Shown here: positions 22,656 to 33,656 of the stretch, one piece after another
Position numbering within the stretch: the stretch's first letter is position 1
Layout of the letters: each line of letters opens with the position of its first letter
DNA from: Lactarius indigo
Lineage: Eukaryota > Basidiomycota > Agaricomycetes > Russulales > Russulaceae
Direction of reading: 5' to 3'
Length of the DNA stretch: 64,000 bases
Assembly (NCBI GenBank): GCA_025766275.1
Contig: JAFKAC010000049.1
Location: 1 to 64,000, forward strand
Position numbers and translations under genes: made by a program
Notes under the pieces: model-generated
What the model was told of the DNA's origin: nothing
Seen by the model: the letters and a program-made list of their open reading frames with translations, nothing else
Database searches by the model: none

Positions 22656-24588
22656 ATGACCTCGCGCGACCAAGAAGACTCGGACTCGAATGAGAAGGCT
22701 CCTAATACATCACAACCCGAATACAAGCCATCGGGTCAAGGAGGTCAGTCGATTTTCTGTCCGACGAACCGTACTCTCATTTGCGTACCAGGGAAGACCT
22801 CCCAAGGCCATTCTGAGCTGTGGTTGGAGTATCTCGAGGAGATAAGGAAGCGCGATGAAGCTATGATCGAGAGGTACAAGGGAGGAGCCGAGAGCTTACT
22901 CCTATTTGTATGTGCTTGTCCCACAATCCTCTGCGTGTTTCCTTATACAGAACATGTTAAAGGCTGGTCTGCTCATGGCTGCCGTTACAGTCGCCGTTGT
23001 CGAAAGCTACAAGTGGTTATCTCCCGATCCAGCCGACGAGACCGTCAAGCTACTCGCCCAAATATCTCAGCAACTCGTCAATATCTCCAACGGGATCCCC
23101 CTCGAGAGTATCTCAGAGAATAGCCAGCCGTTCCAGCCGACGACTTCTTCCATCATTGTCAATGTCTCGTGGTTCTTCAGTGGTATCGCCGCCTTGGGTT
23201 GCTCGCTCTTTGCGACTTTAATCCAACACCAGGCCAGGCGGTATCAGGTACTCACGCAGAGACCCGGTGCACCTGACGACCGGGCGCGTTTGCGAGCGTT
23301 TCTGGCCAACGGCGCTCGAAGATTCCGCGTGGAAGCAACCTACCAATTACTGACCATGGGCATGCACTTGTCCATCCTATTCTACTGCATAGGCTTTGTC
23401 ACGTTTGTTTTCGGTCTCACCAACGCCATCGGATCCCTCGGTCTCGGACCCTTCACTCTCAGATCCGTCCCGCTCGGCTATCTCGTCTTCGGCATTAACT
23501 GCTTCTACGCTGTCGCATACTTCATTATGACACTTTTGCCGCTGCGATTCTTCGATTCCCCATATTCCACACCCTATAGCACGTTCTTGTGGTGCTTCTT
23601 CCACCTTTCCTCGTATTGTTTTTTTTTGGCCGTTCGGCTTATGGTCGTAGTGATTCGCGGACGTACAGGGTGGCTCGAAAAGCAGACCAGCAACCATAAA
23701 CAGAAGTTTTGGGACGGCCTGTATAGGACCATCGAGCTCCATGGCATCGAGGCTCAACAAAGGGCGGACGAAAATGCGCTTGAATGGACCCTTAAAGCTC
23801 CCGTTGAAAACAAGACCAAAGAACCCGCTGCGTTGGTCCCAGAATTTTTCGACGACTATGCTCTGAGGTCCGACCTGCGACCGACTAACCCCACCTTCGT
23901 CTCTCGTCTCCTGACTCTTCTTGGCTTAAAGACGTATATACAAGGAAAATCCGCAAAAGTGCACAAAGAGCGTCTCCGGGTGAGCCTGAAGTGTCTGTGG
24001 TGTTGGGTAAGGGTGTACAATCGGAACGCGGTACCCTTGCCATCCGATTTTCCCCTGCCAGATGCCGACATGATTCGTCGCCTTCAGGACGACCAGGACC
24101 CCACTTCCGGTACGATAGGACGATGTTTTGGCGCGTTGGTCGCAAAGAATCTCGCAACCGACATCAACTCAAACCACGACGACCCAGACGCTAATGTCCA
24201 CAGGGCGAAGCTGCAGCACCTACTATCAGCTATTCTGGGACCATCTGTGGAGACCTTTCTTGACCAGCCAGGCGCCGTCAGTCTTGCGAGCATCATCTTC
24301 CTCACACCAAGAGAGGGCGCAAAACGGGTACCATTAGATGTACTGGGCATATTCCGAATGACCATCCGCATCCTCACCGAGGATATCTCGGCCCCATCCA
24401 AGCCGCAGCCACACTGGCGGGATCTGGTAGCTCTCTTTGACAACGCATATTCCCAGGCACAAAAAAATCCAGCTCTTGATCCGCTGACCGACCAACTAAG
24501 GCCGATAAAGGAGAAGTTGGACGCGCTCACCACCGGAGAGCTCAACGCCGGAGATGGTTACGAGGTCGTTCCTGTACTCAGCGCCTGA
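22656..24588 (+). CDS. DUF6535-type multi-pass membrane protein 2
   Basis: Exons 22656-22907 and 22951-24588, intron 43 nt (GTATGT...ACAG), about 629 aa. Same architecture as copy 1: RKRDEAMIERYKGGAESLLL, splice, then AGLLMAAVTVAVVESYKWLS and further hydrophobic segments (LSILFYCIGFVTFVFGL, GYLVFGINCFYAVAYFIMTL). Differences from copy 1 are mainly single substitutions and a few short in-frame indels in the C-terminal half, so both copies look functional. Known of the family: found widely and in multiple copies in mushroom-forming fungi; role unknown. Confidence 0.85.
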
Positions 24589-25291
24589 AGCCGCCTGGGT
24601 AACGCGTCCATACCACCGACAGTATACAGTACAATCGCGTGAGGGCCCAGTAGTACAGGATCACACGATGGCCTACTCTGAGTCTGTGACGCAGTATACC
24701 ATGGTACCTGTTACGCTTCATATGACCCGACCCAATTATTCTCTTTCTTTCTCGGTGCTTCGATATGACTCGGCAAACCTGTTGCTTGACCTGTTGACCG
24801 TGACTCGGACTCGATCTCATGTAGTTGACCCGTTTTGATTCGTGACTCGATTCTACAGACCGCGTGTAACCACCCAGAGCCCTAAGCCCGACCTACTGTA
24901 TTTAACTGCAGTAATTTTCTCGTATACGACTTCTTTGGCTTCACGAACGACAATCCCCGAACGCGAATTCCCTCCCGTCTTGTGAATCATCGCTTCACCG
25001 TCGGACTGTCGGCAATCGGCTTTGAAAGTTGAACATTCAAACTCCGATTGATCGAACCCTATAGTTCTGGATGGCGCTGTATTGCGCGTGACACTACCTA
25101 CTGTAACAAAGTAAATCGCACCTCGCACTGACAGCATGATTCTGTCTTTACACGAAAAGATTGTAAAAAAGTGATGACTAATACTTAAAGATTTTATAAA
25201 ATCTGTACTTGGAAAATTATGGTAAATGGACTTTAAGTCCATTCAGGGATTATCAGATGAGAAAAACTGTGAAAAAACTTAACAATTACAT
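24589..25291. other. 3' flank of DUF6535 gene 2 and start of AT-rich island
   Basis: To about 25055 this is the duplicated 3' flank. From about 25090 the sequence becomes clearly AT-rich, unlike the surroundings. No gene seen. Confidence 0.5.
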
Positions 25292-25528
25292 ATGCAAAAA
25301 ACATATAGCTTATGTCACAATTGTCCTCAAGAAAAGCTGTGGCATGAATTTAAAGTCTTTCCACAATTTCTCAGAAACAGAAAATCCCTGAAAAGACATA
25401 AAGTCCATACTTGTCACACCTGTCACGCATTTTTTCACAGTCCATTCTGTGGCCACATTCAGAAAAGATTTAATGTTTTTTCATTGAAAAATAACTTAAC
25501 AATTTCTGCTACACAAGACTCCATGTAA
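25292..25528 (+). CDS. Small CxxC...CxxC protein in AT-rich island
   Basis: 78 codons from ATG 25292. It has CHNC at residues 8-11, KLWHEFKVFPQF, a run of basic residues (RNRKSLKRHK) and CHTC at about 41-44, the spacing of a four-cysteine zinc-ribbon-like fold. No family named with certainty. The AT-rich codons differ from neighbouring genes. It lies directly before the 8-bp satellite and may be part of an unrecognised mobile element. A fortuitous ORF is possible. Confidence 0.35.
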   Translation: MQKTYSLCHNCPQEKLWHEFKVFPQFLRNRKSLKRHKVHTCHTCHAFFHSPFCGHIQKRFNVFSLKNNLTISATQDSM

Positions 25529-25625
25529 AAATTTAAAAGTTATCACAAAATCAGTAAGCCAGGTTACCTGAAACTTACATAATATATTATTTAGGGAAAC
25601 TATTTATAGATAATCTATTCAATAA
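25529..25625. other. AT-rich spacer before the octamer satellite
   Basis: No gene. AT-rich sequence continuing from the small CxxC ORF. Confidence 0.4.
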
Positions 25626-26318
25626 GTGTCAGAATTGGAGACTCACAGTGTCAGAGAGTTGGAGTGTCAGAGTGTCAGAGAGTTAGATTGTCAGATTGTC
25701 AGAGTGTCGGAGAGTCAGAGTGTCGGAGAGTCAGAGTGTCGGAGAGTCAGAGTGTCGGAGAGTCAGAGTGTTGGAGAGTCAGAGTGTTGGAGAGTCAGAG
25801 TGTTGGAGAGTCAGAGTGTCAGAGTGTCGGAGAGCCAGACAGTCAGAGTGTCGGAGTGTCAGAGTGTCAGAGTGTCAGAGTGTCAGAGTGTCAGACAGTC
25901 AGAGAGTCAGAGTGTCAGAGTGTCAGAGTGTCAGACAGTCAGAGAGTCGGAGAGTCAGAGAGTCGGAGAATCAGAGAGTCGGAGAGTCAGAGCATCAGAG
26001 CATCAGATAGTCAGACAGTCAGAGTGTTGGAGAGTCAGAGAGTCGGAGAGTCAGAGCATCAGACAGTCAGAGTGTCAGACAGTCAGACAGTCAGAGTGTC
26101 AGAGTGTTAGACAGTCAGACAGTCGGAGAGTCAGAGAGTTGGAGAATCAGAGAGTCGGAGAGTCAGAGCATCAGAGTGTCAGAGAGTCAGAGAGTCAGAG
26201 AGTCAGAGAGTTGGAGAGTCAGAGAGTCAGAGTGTCAGAGTGTCAGAGTGTCAGACAGTCAGACAGTCGGAGAGTCAGAGAGTTGGAGAATCAGAGAGTC
26301 AGAGAGTCAGAGCATCAG
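25626..26318 (+). repeat. 8-bp satellite, plus orientation, piece 1
   Basis: Head-to-tail octamers GTCAGAGT with variants GTCAGAGA, GTCGGAGA, GTTGGAGA, GTCAGACA and ATCAGAGC. It stops at the left end of element A2 and resumes at 34176, so A2 is inserted in it. Because 8 is not a multiple of 3 and the unit makes no stop in this strand, all three frames stay open for long distances. Confidence 0.95.
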
Positions 26319-26837
26319 TGTTACGTTTCGATGCGGACTGGTCATTTGGACTCGGACCCTTACTGTACCGGTTGCAGCTACGGCGGTAAGGTAGATTAGT
26401 TGCGGACTTACGATAGGCGATACGAGTACGATAGGAGATTGCACGTTGATTGCTGACTGAGGACTGCGCCACTAATACTAGTAGTAGTAGTATTAGGGTT
26501 CGAGTTACTTACGCGATACGTTGGACGCTACTATACCGTGACTCATAGCAGCGCTTGAAAGCCTGCTCAACTTGTATTTAATCTGTCTTGTGAAGACCAA
26601 GATACACCATCTTGGTCTTCTTGAATCGTCACTTGCTTTCCTTCTCTCTCTCTTTCTCTTTCTTCTATTGCCCCTCTTAAAGCAGTGCACCTTCGAGTGT
26701 TCATCATCGCCTACGCTTGGACCTTCGCGTCTTCAAGACATTTGTTGCATCTGGACCTTTGTGTCCTCAGAATATTCGCTGAGTTGTTATCGCCTCTAAC
26801 GAAGCTCAAGTCGAGCTAACGTCGTGACGACGTTACA
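26319..26837 (+). repeat. 5' LTR of A2
   Basis: 519 bp, TGTTACG...CGTTACA. It carries the CTAATACTA/TAGTATTAG hairpin, TATTTAAT box and the AAGACCAAGAT/ATCTTGGTCTT inverted repeat. Confidence 0.95.
26575..26619 (+). promoter_or_regulatory. TATA box and inferred transcript start of A2
   Basis: TATTTAAT from 26575; ATCTTGGTCTT at 26609-26619, 34 bases downstream and complementary to 26840-26850. Confidence 0.7.
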
Positions 26838-26839
26838 TT

Positions 26840-26850
26840 AAGACCAAGAT
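26840..26850 (+). other. Self-priming primer-binding site of A2
   Basis: AAGACCAAGAT two bases after the LTR, an 11-nt perfect complement of the inferred RNA 5' end. Confidence 0.7.
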
Positions 26851-26856
26851 ACCACC

Positions 26857-28920
26857 GTGGCCGTAACAACAAGAGACCAGTGGACGAATTTCCGTCCCTA
26901 TTCACTCCCAAGAAGAGGAGAGCGAAACGTCCCCACACGCTTTCTGCAAGCCGCTAGTTGGAGAGAAAGACAAGAAGAAACCGGATATTTTGTAGAATTC
27001 AACGGACCTAGCAGGTTCCGACCAGTTGAGTTCAACTTCGATCATTTGTGTTGGACAGAAGTTACGTGGAATCCCATAGAATCCCAGTGGGACGTCATAC
27101 GACCGACAGGACCTAGATACCGGTGCGATATCGACGCTCGAGAACTCAACAGCCGAGCAGACTGGGGTCCCATCGACGGACAAGTGTGAGAACACTCTAC
27201 CGGAGAAGTAGTATCAGAAGAAGAGGAACAAAGCCAAGACGAGAGCGAAGGACGAGAGCCAAATCAAACAGAAACTAGTGGAGGAGCAATACAAGACCTC
27301 CTCATTGAACGAGCTGAGTCCGCACACATTACAGAGCCAGAGCCAATTCACATTCGATCACCAGCCATCATGGCAACCATAACACGAGCAATGGAAGAAG
27401 TCGCTATTGAGGAAGCACGCGTAATACAAGAAGAAGCACGAGAAATCCTCATGCCCATTAACCCCGAAACCGGCATACGAATGACTGCAGACGACGCGGC
27501 AATTTTCCGAGCAATTGGGTCAGATCGAGGAGACCCCCCATCTGGACGACAACCCGCACTAGACCTCCCACCAGGAATAGGAGGACCGGACGGAGACCCG
27601 CCACCGCCACCCGGAGGGGGCATCCCGTTTGATCTACGAAGAACTGAACCACCAAGAATGCCACCTACGGGACCACCAGGAGGTGGAGGAGGGGGTGGAG
27701 GGGGAGGAGGAGGGGGTGGAGATGCCGGAGGAGGAGGACATCACAATGAAAAATTAACCGGCGAGCCACCCTCTATCTTTGACGGAGACAGACTTAAAGT
27801 GGACCAATTTCTAACGCAGTGGCATGTCTACTGGGGCATGAATCTGGACGCCCCTATCATGCGCAACGACTACAGAAGATGCCTTCTGTTTCTTTCCTAC
27901 ATCAAAGGCGGAGCAGTCAGCGAATGGGTTCTGTCCTTCCTGAATTGGCTCAACAGGCAAATACAACGAGGGATCAGTCCCTACACTCGCGACCTATGGA
28001 ATGCCGTAGCCGATGGATTCAGCCAGAGATTCGAAAATACGCTAGAAAGGGAACAAGCCCAGGCCATACTCCGGAAGGGTTTCAAAATGGCAGGAGAAGA
28101 CATTGATAAGTACGTCAATGACTTCGAACAGCTGGCACGGAAGGCTCACTACCGCCTCAACGAACCCCAAACCATCGACCTCTTCACGTCGGGTCTACCC
28201 AAGGAGCTGTTCAAGAACGCGTTCCAGTTCGACGACCCCGTCACGTTCGATGACTGGAAAAGAGCCGTCCTCAAACGGCAAAAGAACTATATACACCTCA
28301 AGGCGAGACTCAACGAATACAAGAATACGACACAGCCGAAGAAGCAGGGCGGCAACGCTGGATGGACGCTCCCACAAAACCTACCACAAACTAACCCATG
28401 GGCGATGGACACCTCGGCTGACCGCGCCAAGGTGAGACTCGCGGGGTCCGAAGACATTGACTTCAACAAACTACCACACCGCGACTGGCCTACGCCACCA
28501 TTTCCACCGAGAGGAGGACCAGGGGCTCAAGGACGAGGAAGAGGGGGATCTAGAAGGGATTTAAGGAATGTCCTTTGCTATAACTGTCACGCTCCCGGCC
28601 ACCTCTCACGAAATTGCCCATATCCGCGTACGCAGCAACAATGGCAGACTGCCCCGTCCAGCAGCCGCATGACCGAGACTACGGGATATCCTCAAGGACC
28701 CGTCTCACAGTATGCGCCATCGCAGTATGCGCCGTCACTACCCGGGTATATGTCGCCGGCGCCAAGCGTGACTCCCGCACCCCAAATCAACGCGGCAAGC
28801 ACGAAAACAGCAGGAGAACAAGCTAAAGAATGGCTCACACAGGTGGCCAACAGTACGGATGAAGTAAAGGATCTTATACTTCAAGATCTTTGGGGGAAAG
28901 AGGGTTTTCGGGACGCCTAA
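26857..28920 (+). pseudogene. gag: gag of A2 with one nonsense codon
   Basis: About 688 codons. The frame opens at GTG in CCACCGTGG; no ATG occurs in the leader and none in frame before 27370 (MATITRAMEEV). TGA at 27187-27189 interrupts the N-terminal domain; A1 has CGA and A3 has AGA there. Domains: N-terminal part with FRPVEF (about residue 57), Pro/Gly-rich linker, retrotransposon capsid region (LFLSYIKGGAVSEWVLSFL to KRAVLKRQKNY), nucleocapsid with CYNCHAPGHLSRNC (about residue 573). The 27370-28920 part (516 codons) is open and could be made from the internal ATG, giving capsid and nucleocapsid only. Confidence 0.9.
28902..28908 (+). promoter_or_regulatory. -1 frameshift heptamer of A2
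   Basis: GGGTTTT read as G GGT TTT in gag phase, 9 nt before the gag TAA. Slipping back one base enters the pol frame (FSGRLNPSVWV) and leads to the protease. A weak stem ACCC/GGGT can form about 12 nt downstream. Confidence 0.75.
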
Positions 28921-31900
28921 ACCCGTCAGTCTGGGTGAGGGCTCTTCAATGTAATTCTGTAATTGTGACAACACGCTACCGATCCATGAGAGTTCCAGTG
29001 ACTGTCCGTACGAATTACCAAACGACTGAAACAAATGCGCTAGTCGACTCGGGCGCAACCGACAATTTCATCCGGCCCAGCCTGGCCAAACGAGCTGGTA
29101 TCCGGACACAGCCGCTAAACACACCTCGCAAGATATGGAATATAGACAACACGGAAAATAGAGCTGGGTTAATCACTCATTATGTTAACCTAGAAGTGAA
29201 AACACAGGGACAGATAAAGCAAATGACCTTCCTGGTCACCGACCTTGGGAGCGAAGACATGGTGCTAGGCTATCCGTGGCTAAGCGCATTCGAACCAACG
29301 ATCAGCTGGAACACTGCCACTATACACCCCGACATGCAGCCAATAATATTAGCAACCAACGAAGCGCTGCTATCAACGACGACCATTCGAGCCCTCATTG
29401 TGGCTGAAAAGGAAGACATTGTACGGGAATTGGAGGAAGACACGTTCGCTAGAGCCACCACTTCGACAGAGTTGGCCATACAAGCGAAACAGCAACAAAC
29501 GGCAGCAGTGCTCCCGCAGGAATACGCAATGTTCACCAGGCTTTTCAACGAGCAAGCCTCACACCGCTTCCCCCCGGCCAGACCGTGGGATCACGCAATA
29601 GACTTCAAACCATCCGCGCCGGCCGCCATCGACTGCAAGATCTACCCTATGACCCAAAAAGAAGAGGGCGAACTCAAAGAGTTTCTGGAGGAGAAACTGA
29701 AGCAAGGATATCTGCGCCCCTCTATCTCTCCGTACGCATCCTCCTTCTTCTTCATTAAAAAGAAGGACGGAAAACTACGCCCGGTACAGGACTACCGGGT
29801 CATCAACTCTCACACCATTCGGAATCAGTACCCGCTACCGCTAATACAGGACCTCATCCTCGACCTCAGCAATGCCCACATCTACACAAAACTCGACATC
29901 CGATGGGGCTACAACAACATACGCATTCGCGACGGCGACCAGGAAAAGGCGGCGTTCAAAACAAAATTCGGCCTCTTCGAGCCCACAGTCATGTTCTTCG
30001 GGCTCACTAACTCCCCCGCCACCTTCCAAGCCATGATGAACCACATCTACCGTGACACCATAGCGAAACACGAACAGCTGGGCACTACTATACGCGTGTA
30101 CATGGACGATATTGGCATTGCTACTCACTTCGATCACGACCTAGCAGCCCACATAAACGCCGTCCGCGACGTTTTGCGCGTTGCGGAGGAGCACGACCTC
30201 TACTTCAAACTCGAGAAGTGCCTGTTCCATCAACCGCGGATGGATTACCTGGGGGTAATCCTTGAAAGGGGGGTGACTCGAATGGACCCCGTAAAAGTTC
30301 AAGGAATCAAAGACTGGCCAACACCAACCAAAGTTAAAGACGTCCGTTCCTTCCTCGGTTTCTGTAACTTTTACAGACTTTTTATCCGCGGTTTCGCGAC
30401 TCACGCTAAGCCACTCACTAAATTAACACGAAAGGACGAAGAATGGCGATGGACTGAAGAAGAAGAAAAGGCGTTCAACACCTTAAAACGACTCGTGACG
30501 GAAGAACCAGTACTAGCACACCCCATCCTTCAAGACCCATTCGAATTGGAAGTGGACGCTTCGGGCTATGCGGTGGGAGCTGTATTACTGCAAAAGAAAT
30601 CTGACGGCAAGCGACATCCCATAGGTTACTACTCGGCGACGCTTTCTGAAGCCGAAAGAAACTACGACATCTACGACCTGGAGCTGCTCGCGATAGTCAA
30701 AGCCCTACGAAACTGGTGACCACTTCTCGCAGGAGCCCCTCACAAGATTAAAATCTACTCGGACCATCTAAACCTACAATACTGGAAGTCACCACAGAAG
30801 ATTAGCAGACGAGTCGCTAGGGAAGTACTTGAACTTTCTGAATACGACTTCGAAATTCACCACATTAAGGGGAAGAACAACGGACGAGCAGATGCACTGT
30901 CAAGACGACCGGATTACGACCAAGGCATTGGGGACAACAGCGAAGTAGTGGTCCTACCCCCTGAGATCTTCGTACGAGCCCTTAATACCGCGCGCACCTT
31001 CATCGCCAACCCAAACCTGATGCAACCGCGCCACCAACAAGACGAAGAGGTGATCAGGATATGGATTGACCCTTACCGCCTTAAGAAAATACAAGGAGAG
31101 TGGTACAAAGACGGCAGGTTCGTAATCACAGGACCAGCATCGACCCAACGAGTACTAATACACGACCATCACGACCTGCCAATACATGGTCATCCGGGAA
31201 TTGCAAAAACTCAACGCATCCTGGAGAGACACTACTGGTGGCCGCGACTCCGCAAAGACGTGTATGAATACGTGCAAGGCTGCGCAGAGTGCCAAAGAAA
31301 TAAAGTCAACACGAGGCCCATACGAGCCGCGCTGCACCCCATCACACCAGTACTAGAAGCCATGCCGTTCCACACAGTGGCGGTGGACTTCATCACTAAG
31401 CTCCCCGCTTCCAAGGGGCACGACAGTATACTGACTGTCACAGACCACGACTGTAGCAAAGCCTCAGTCTTCATCCCATGCCGAGAGGAGATCACCGCAG
31501 AAGAAATGGCGGCTCTGTATGTCGCCCAGGTGTTCAAACGCTTCGGATTGCCGCGCAAGATAATAAGCGACCGCGACCCACGCTTTACATCCAGGTTTAC
31601 TAGGGAAGTATGCCGCATTCTGGGGATTCAACAGAACATATCGACCGCATATCACCCACGCACTGATGGACAGTCCGAGCGGACTAACCAATGGCTGGAA
31701 CAGTACCTACGCTTCTGGGTAAATGAGCGGCAAGATAACTGGGAAGCTTATCTACCAATCGCCGAATTTGCGCACAACAACTGGCCACATGAACACACTA
31801 AAGAATCACCGTTCAAACTTCTGATGGGGTATGACCCACGAGCGGACTGGACGGATAAGCCATCCCCCATTCCCCTCGCTACCGCGCGACTAACACAGCT

Positions 31901-33626
31901 AAAAGAGGCTAGAGATGACGCCCAACGCCTCATAAAGAAGGCGCAAGAGTCATGGGTGCGCAACAAAGATACGCCCAAGTTCAGCATCGGGGACCTCATG
32001 TGGCTCGAGGGCAAGCATCTTCGAACCAATCAGCCCACAGCGAAACTAGCGGCGCGACGCCACGGACCCTTTCGAGTGGTACAGGTGATGTCCCCTTACA
32101 ACTATCGATTGGAACTTCCCGCGCAGTGGAGCATCCATCCAGTGTTTCACATCGATCTTCTCACACCATACAAGCAAACTTCCTTGCACGGAGAGAACTT
32201 CACACGACCACCGCCCGAACTGATAGATGGAGAAGAGGAATACGAAGTCGAGGCCATTCTAGACACTCGGCATTTCGGCAGGGGAAGACACCTTCAATAT
32301 CTGATCAAATGGAAGGGATACCCAGACTCGGAGAACCAGTGGGTCAACAAAGATGACGTCTTTGCACCGGAAGCACTTCGCCTGTATCAGGAAGCGCAGA
32401 CCCACGGTAGAATAGATAAAGTGGGAGTCGTCCGGACAGAGGACAGTCATCCCCTCTTCCTTCGCTCAACTACTACGCTCATGCCCACTTCCCCACTGCG
32501 ACATGTCACACAAGCGGCACTCCTCGACTCCCTCGCGCAAGACGCACGCGCCCTCTTGGCTGAGGACGACGACACCGAAATACCCAATACTCAGCTCACC
32601 CCATGGACTCCTCTTAGACCAGCGGAGGGGCCCATCACCGCTCAAGAGTGGGCGCATGTCATCACCCGATTCCCCGACCCTACAACAACGCCCGACGATA
32701 ACAGCATCGTCCACGTCTTCCGCAACGACGCCGGGGAGCGCGAACCTATCGCAGCCATCCCCCCAAGTGACGACCTCATCGGCGTTCGTGGAATTTTCCC
32801 GAGCAACGACGAGCGTACAAGCTCTGATGGAGTACGAGTTGGAGGGCTGGAAGAGAGTAGCGGCGGCATGGCAGAAGGAGCAGCTGGACGCGGCGGCGGC
32901 ACGGTTGAGGGAGATGAGGGAACGTCGGGAGCGCTGGCGGCTACTGCGGCTGGCCATGACGACGACGATTACTACCCGGCGAGACACCCCCTCCTTCGAA
33001 CGAAACGCGACCCTACTAATCCCCGCATCACGCCATGGCTCGTCTACACCGACGGCTCCCCCATGTTTCGAGGACGTCTGCAAGTCCCCGGCGCAGCACC
33101 TACCCGCGACTTCACCGCAGCCGAAGACCCAGCGCACGTCATTGCGCCTGAGGGGTTCAGGGCTAATCGACGACCCCATCATATTGCGTACCCCATCACC
33201 AGGCCCGACGGCGTTGAAAGAGACGCGTCCCACGTCCAGCTGATCGGGGGGGCGGAGCCTATGATTCTAGGGGTTATACCAGGTTCGCCCCACGTTTATG
33301 GCAAACCCCTCTACGCCGAACCCCACGTATCACCTACCCTCCATCCCATCTACCCTCACGAGGACCTCGTAATCTTCGCCGCCGACAAAATAACTGACCG
33401 AGCCCTCAACCGCATTAACGACGAAACCCTTACGGCTGAAGTGACGCGCTACCGCGCAGCCAGCTTCGAGGTGGACCGACTTCATGCACGGGTGAGTCAG
33501 CTCCGTGCCATGATCTTGTGCGCGCAGGACGACAAGCGCGACTGTATCTACCGGCTCGAACGCGCTGCCGCACTCGAGCGTATCGCTGAAGAACAGAAGA
33601 GTTGGCAGCCGAGGGACTTTCGGTGA
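28909..33626 (+). pseudogene. pol: pol of A2 with one nonsense codon
   Basis: About 1572 codons in one frame, broken by TGA at 30717-30719 where A1 has CGA. Order: aspartic protease (DSGATDNF about 29046), RT (RWGYNNIRI; YMDD at 30099-30110), RNase H (DASGYAVGAVLLQ; ending at the nonsense codon in ALRNW), integrase HHCC (HGHPGIAKTQRIL, CAECQ about 31190-31300), integrase core (VDFITKLP, ISDRDPRF, TDGQSERTNQWLEQYL), chromodomain (YEVEAILDTRHF to LQYLIKWKGYPDSENQW, about 32240-32360), then about 415 residues of C-terminal extension: AEDPAHVIAPEGFRANRRPH, SPHVYGKPLY, LTAEVTRYRAASFEVDRL and a coiled coil to the stop. Only 30 bp separate the stop from the 3' LTR. The upstream part (28890-30719) would still give protease, RT and part of RNase H. 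Confidence 0.93.
32824..33024 (+). other. Pol segment conserved in the +1 frame instead of the polyprotein frame
   Basis: Within the post-chromodomain region, the +1 frame reads LMEYELEGWKRVAAAWQKEQ followed by a charged helix with RLREMRERRERW. Compared with A1 (7336-7536), 24 of 67 codons differ and 17 of those are synonymous in this +1 frame, including TTG/CTG, AGG/CGC and CGG/AGG. In the polyprotein frame the same changes fall on first codon positions and alter a Gly/Ser/Glu-rich linker. Before and after this segment the polyprotein frame is the conserved one. Confidence 0.7.
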
Positions 33627-33642
33627 GTCGGGGTCTCACGCT

Positions 33643-33656
33643 AAAAAAGGAGGTGA
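33643..33656 (+). other. Polypurine tract of A2
   Basis: AAAAAAGGAGGTGA immediately before the 3' LTR. Confidence 0.75.

Larger units (their letters stand above)
20698..25055 (+). repeat. Segmental duplication, unit 2
   Basis: Second copy of the ankyrin + DUF6535 block, offset about 5.3-5.4 kb from unit 1. The ankyrin gene is dead, the DUF6535 gene is intact, and a transposase relic sits in the spacer. Confidence 0.85.

Noticed and set aside
32758..32812. A 55-nt intron explaining the frame switch in A2 pol
   Set aside because: Removing 32772-32826-like GTGACG...CAAG would restore the +1 frame in A2, but A1 has GCGACG at the donor and no good branch site is seen.
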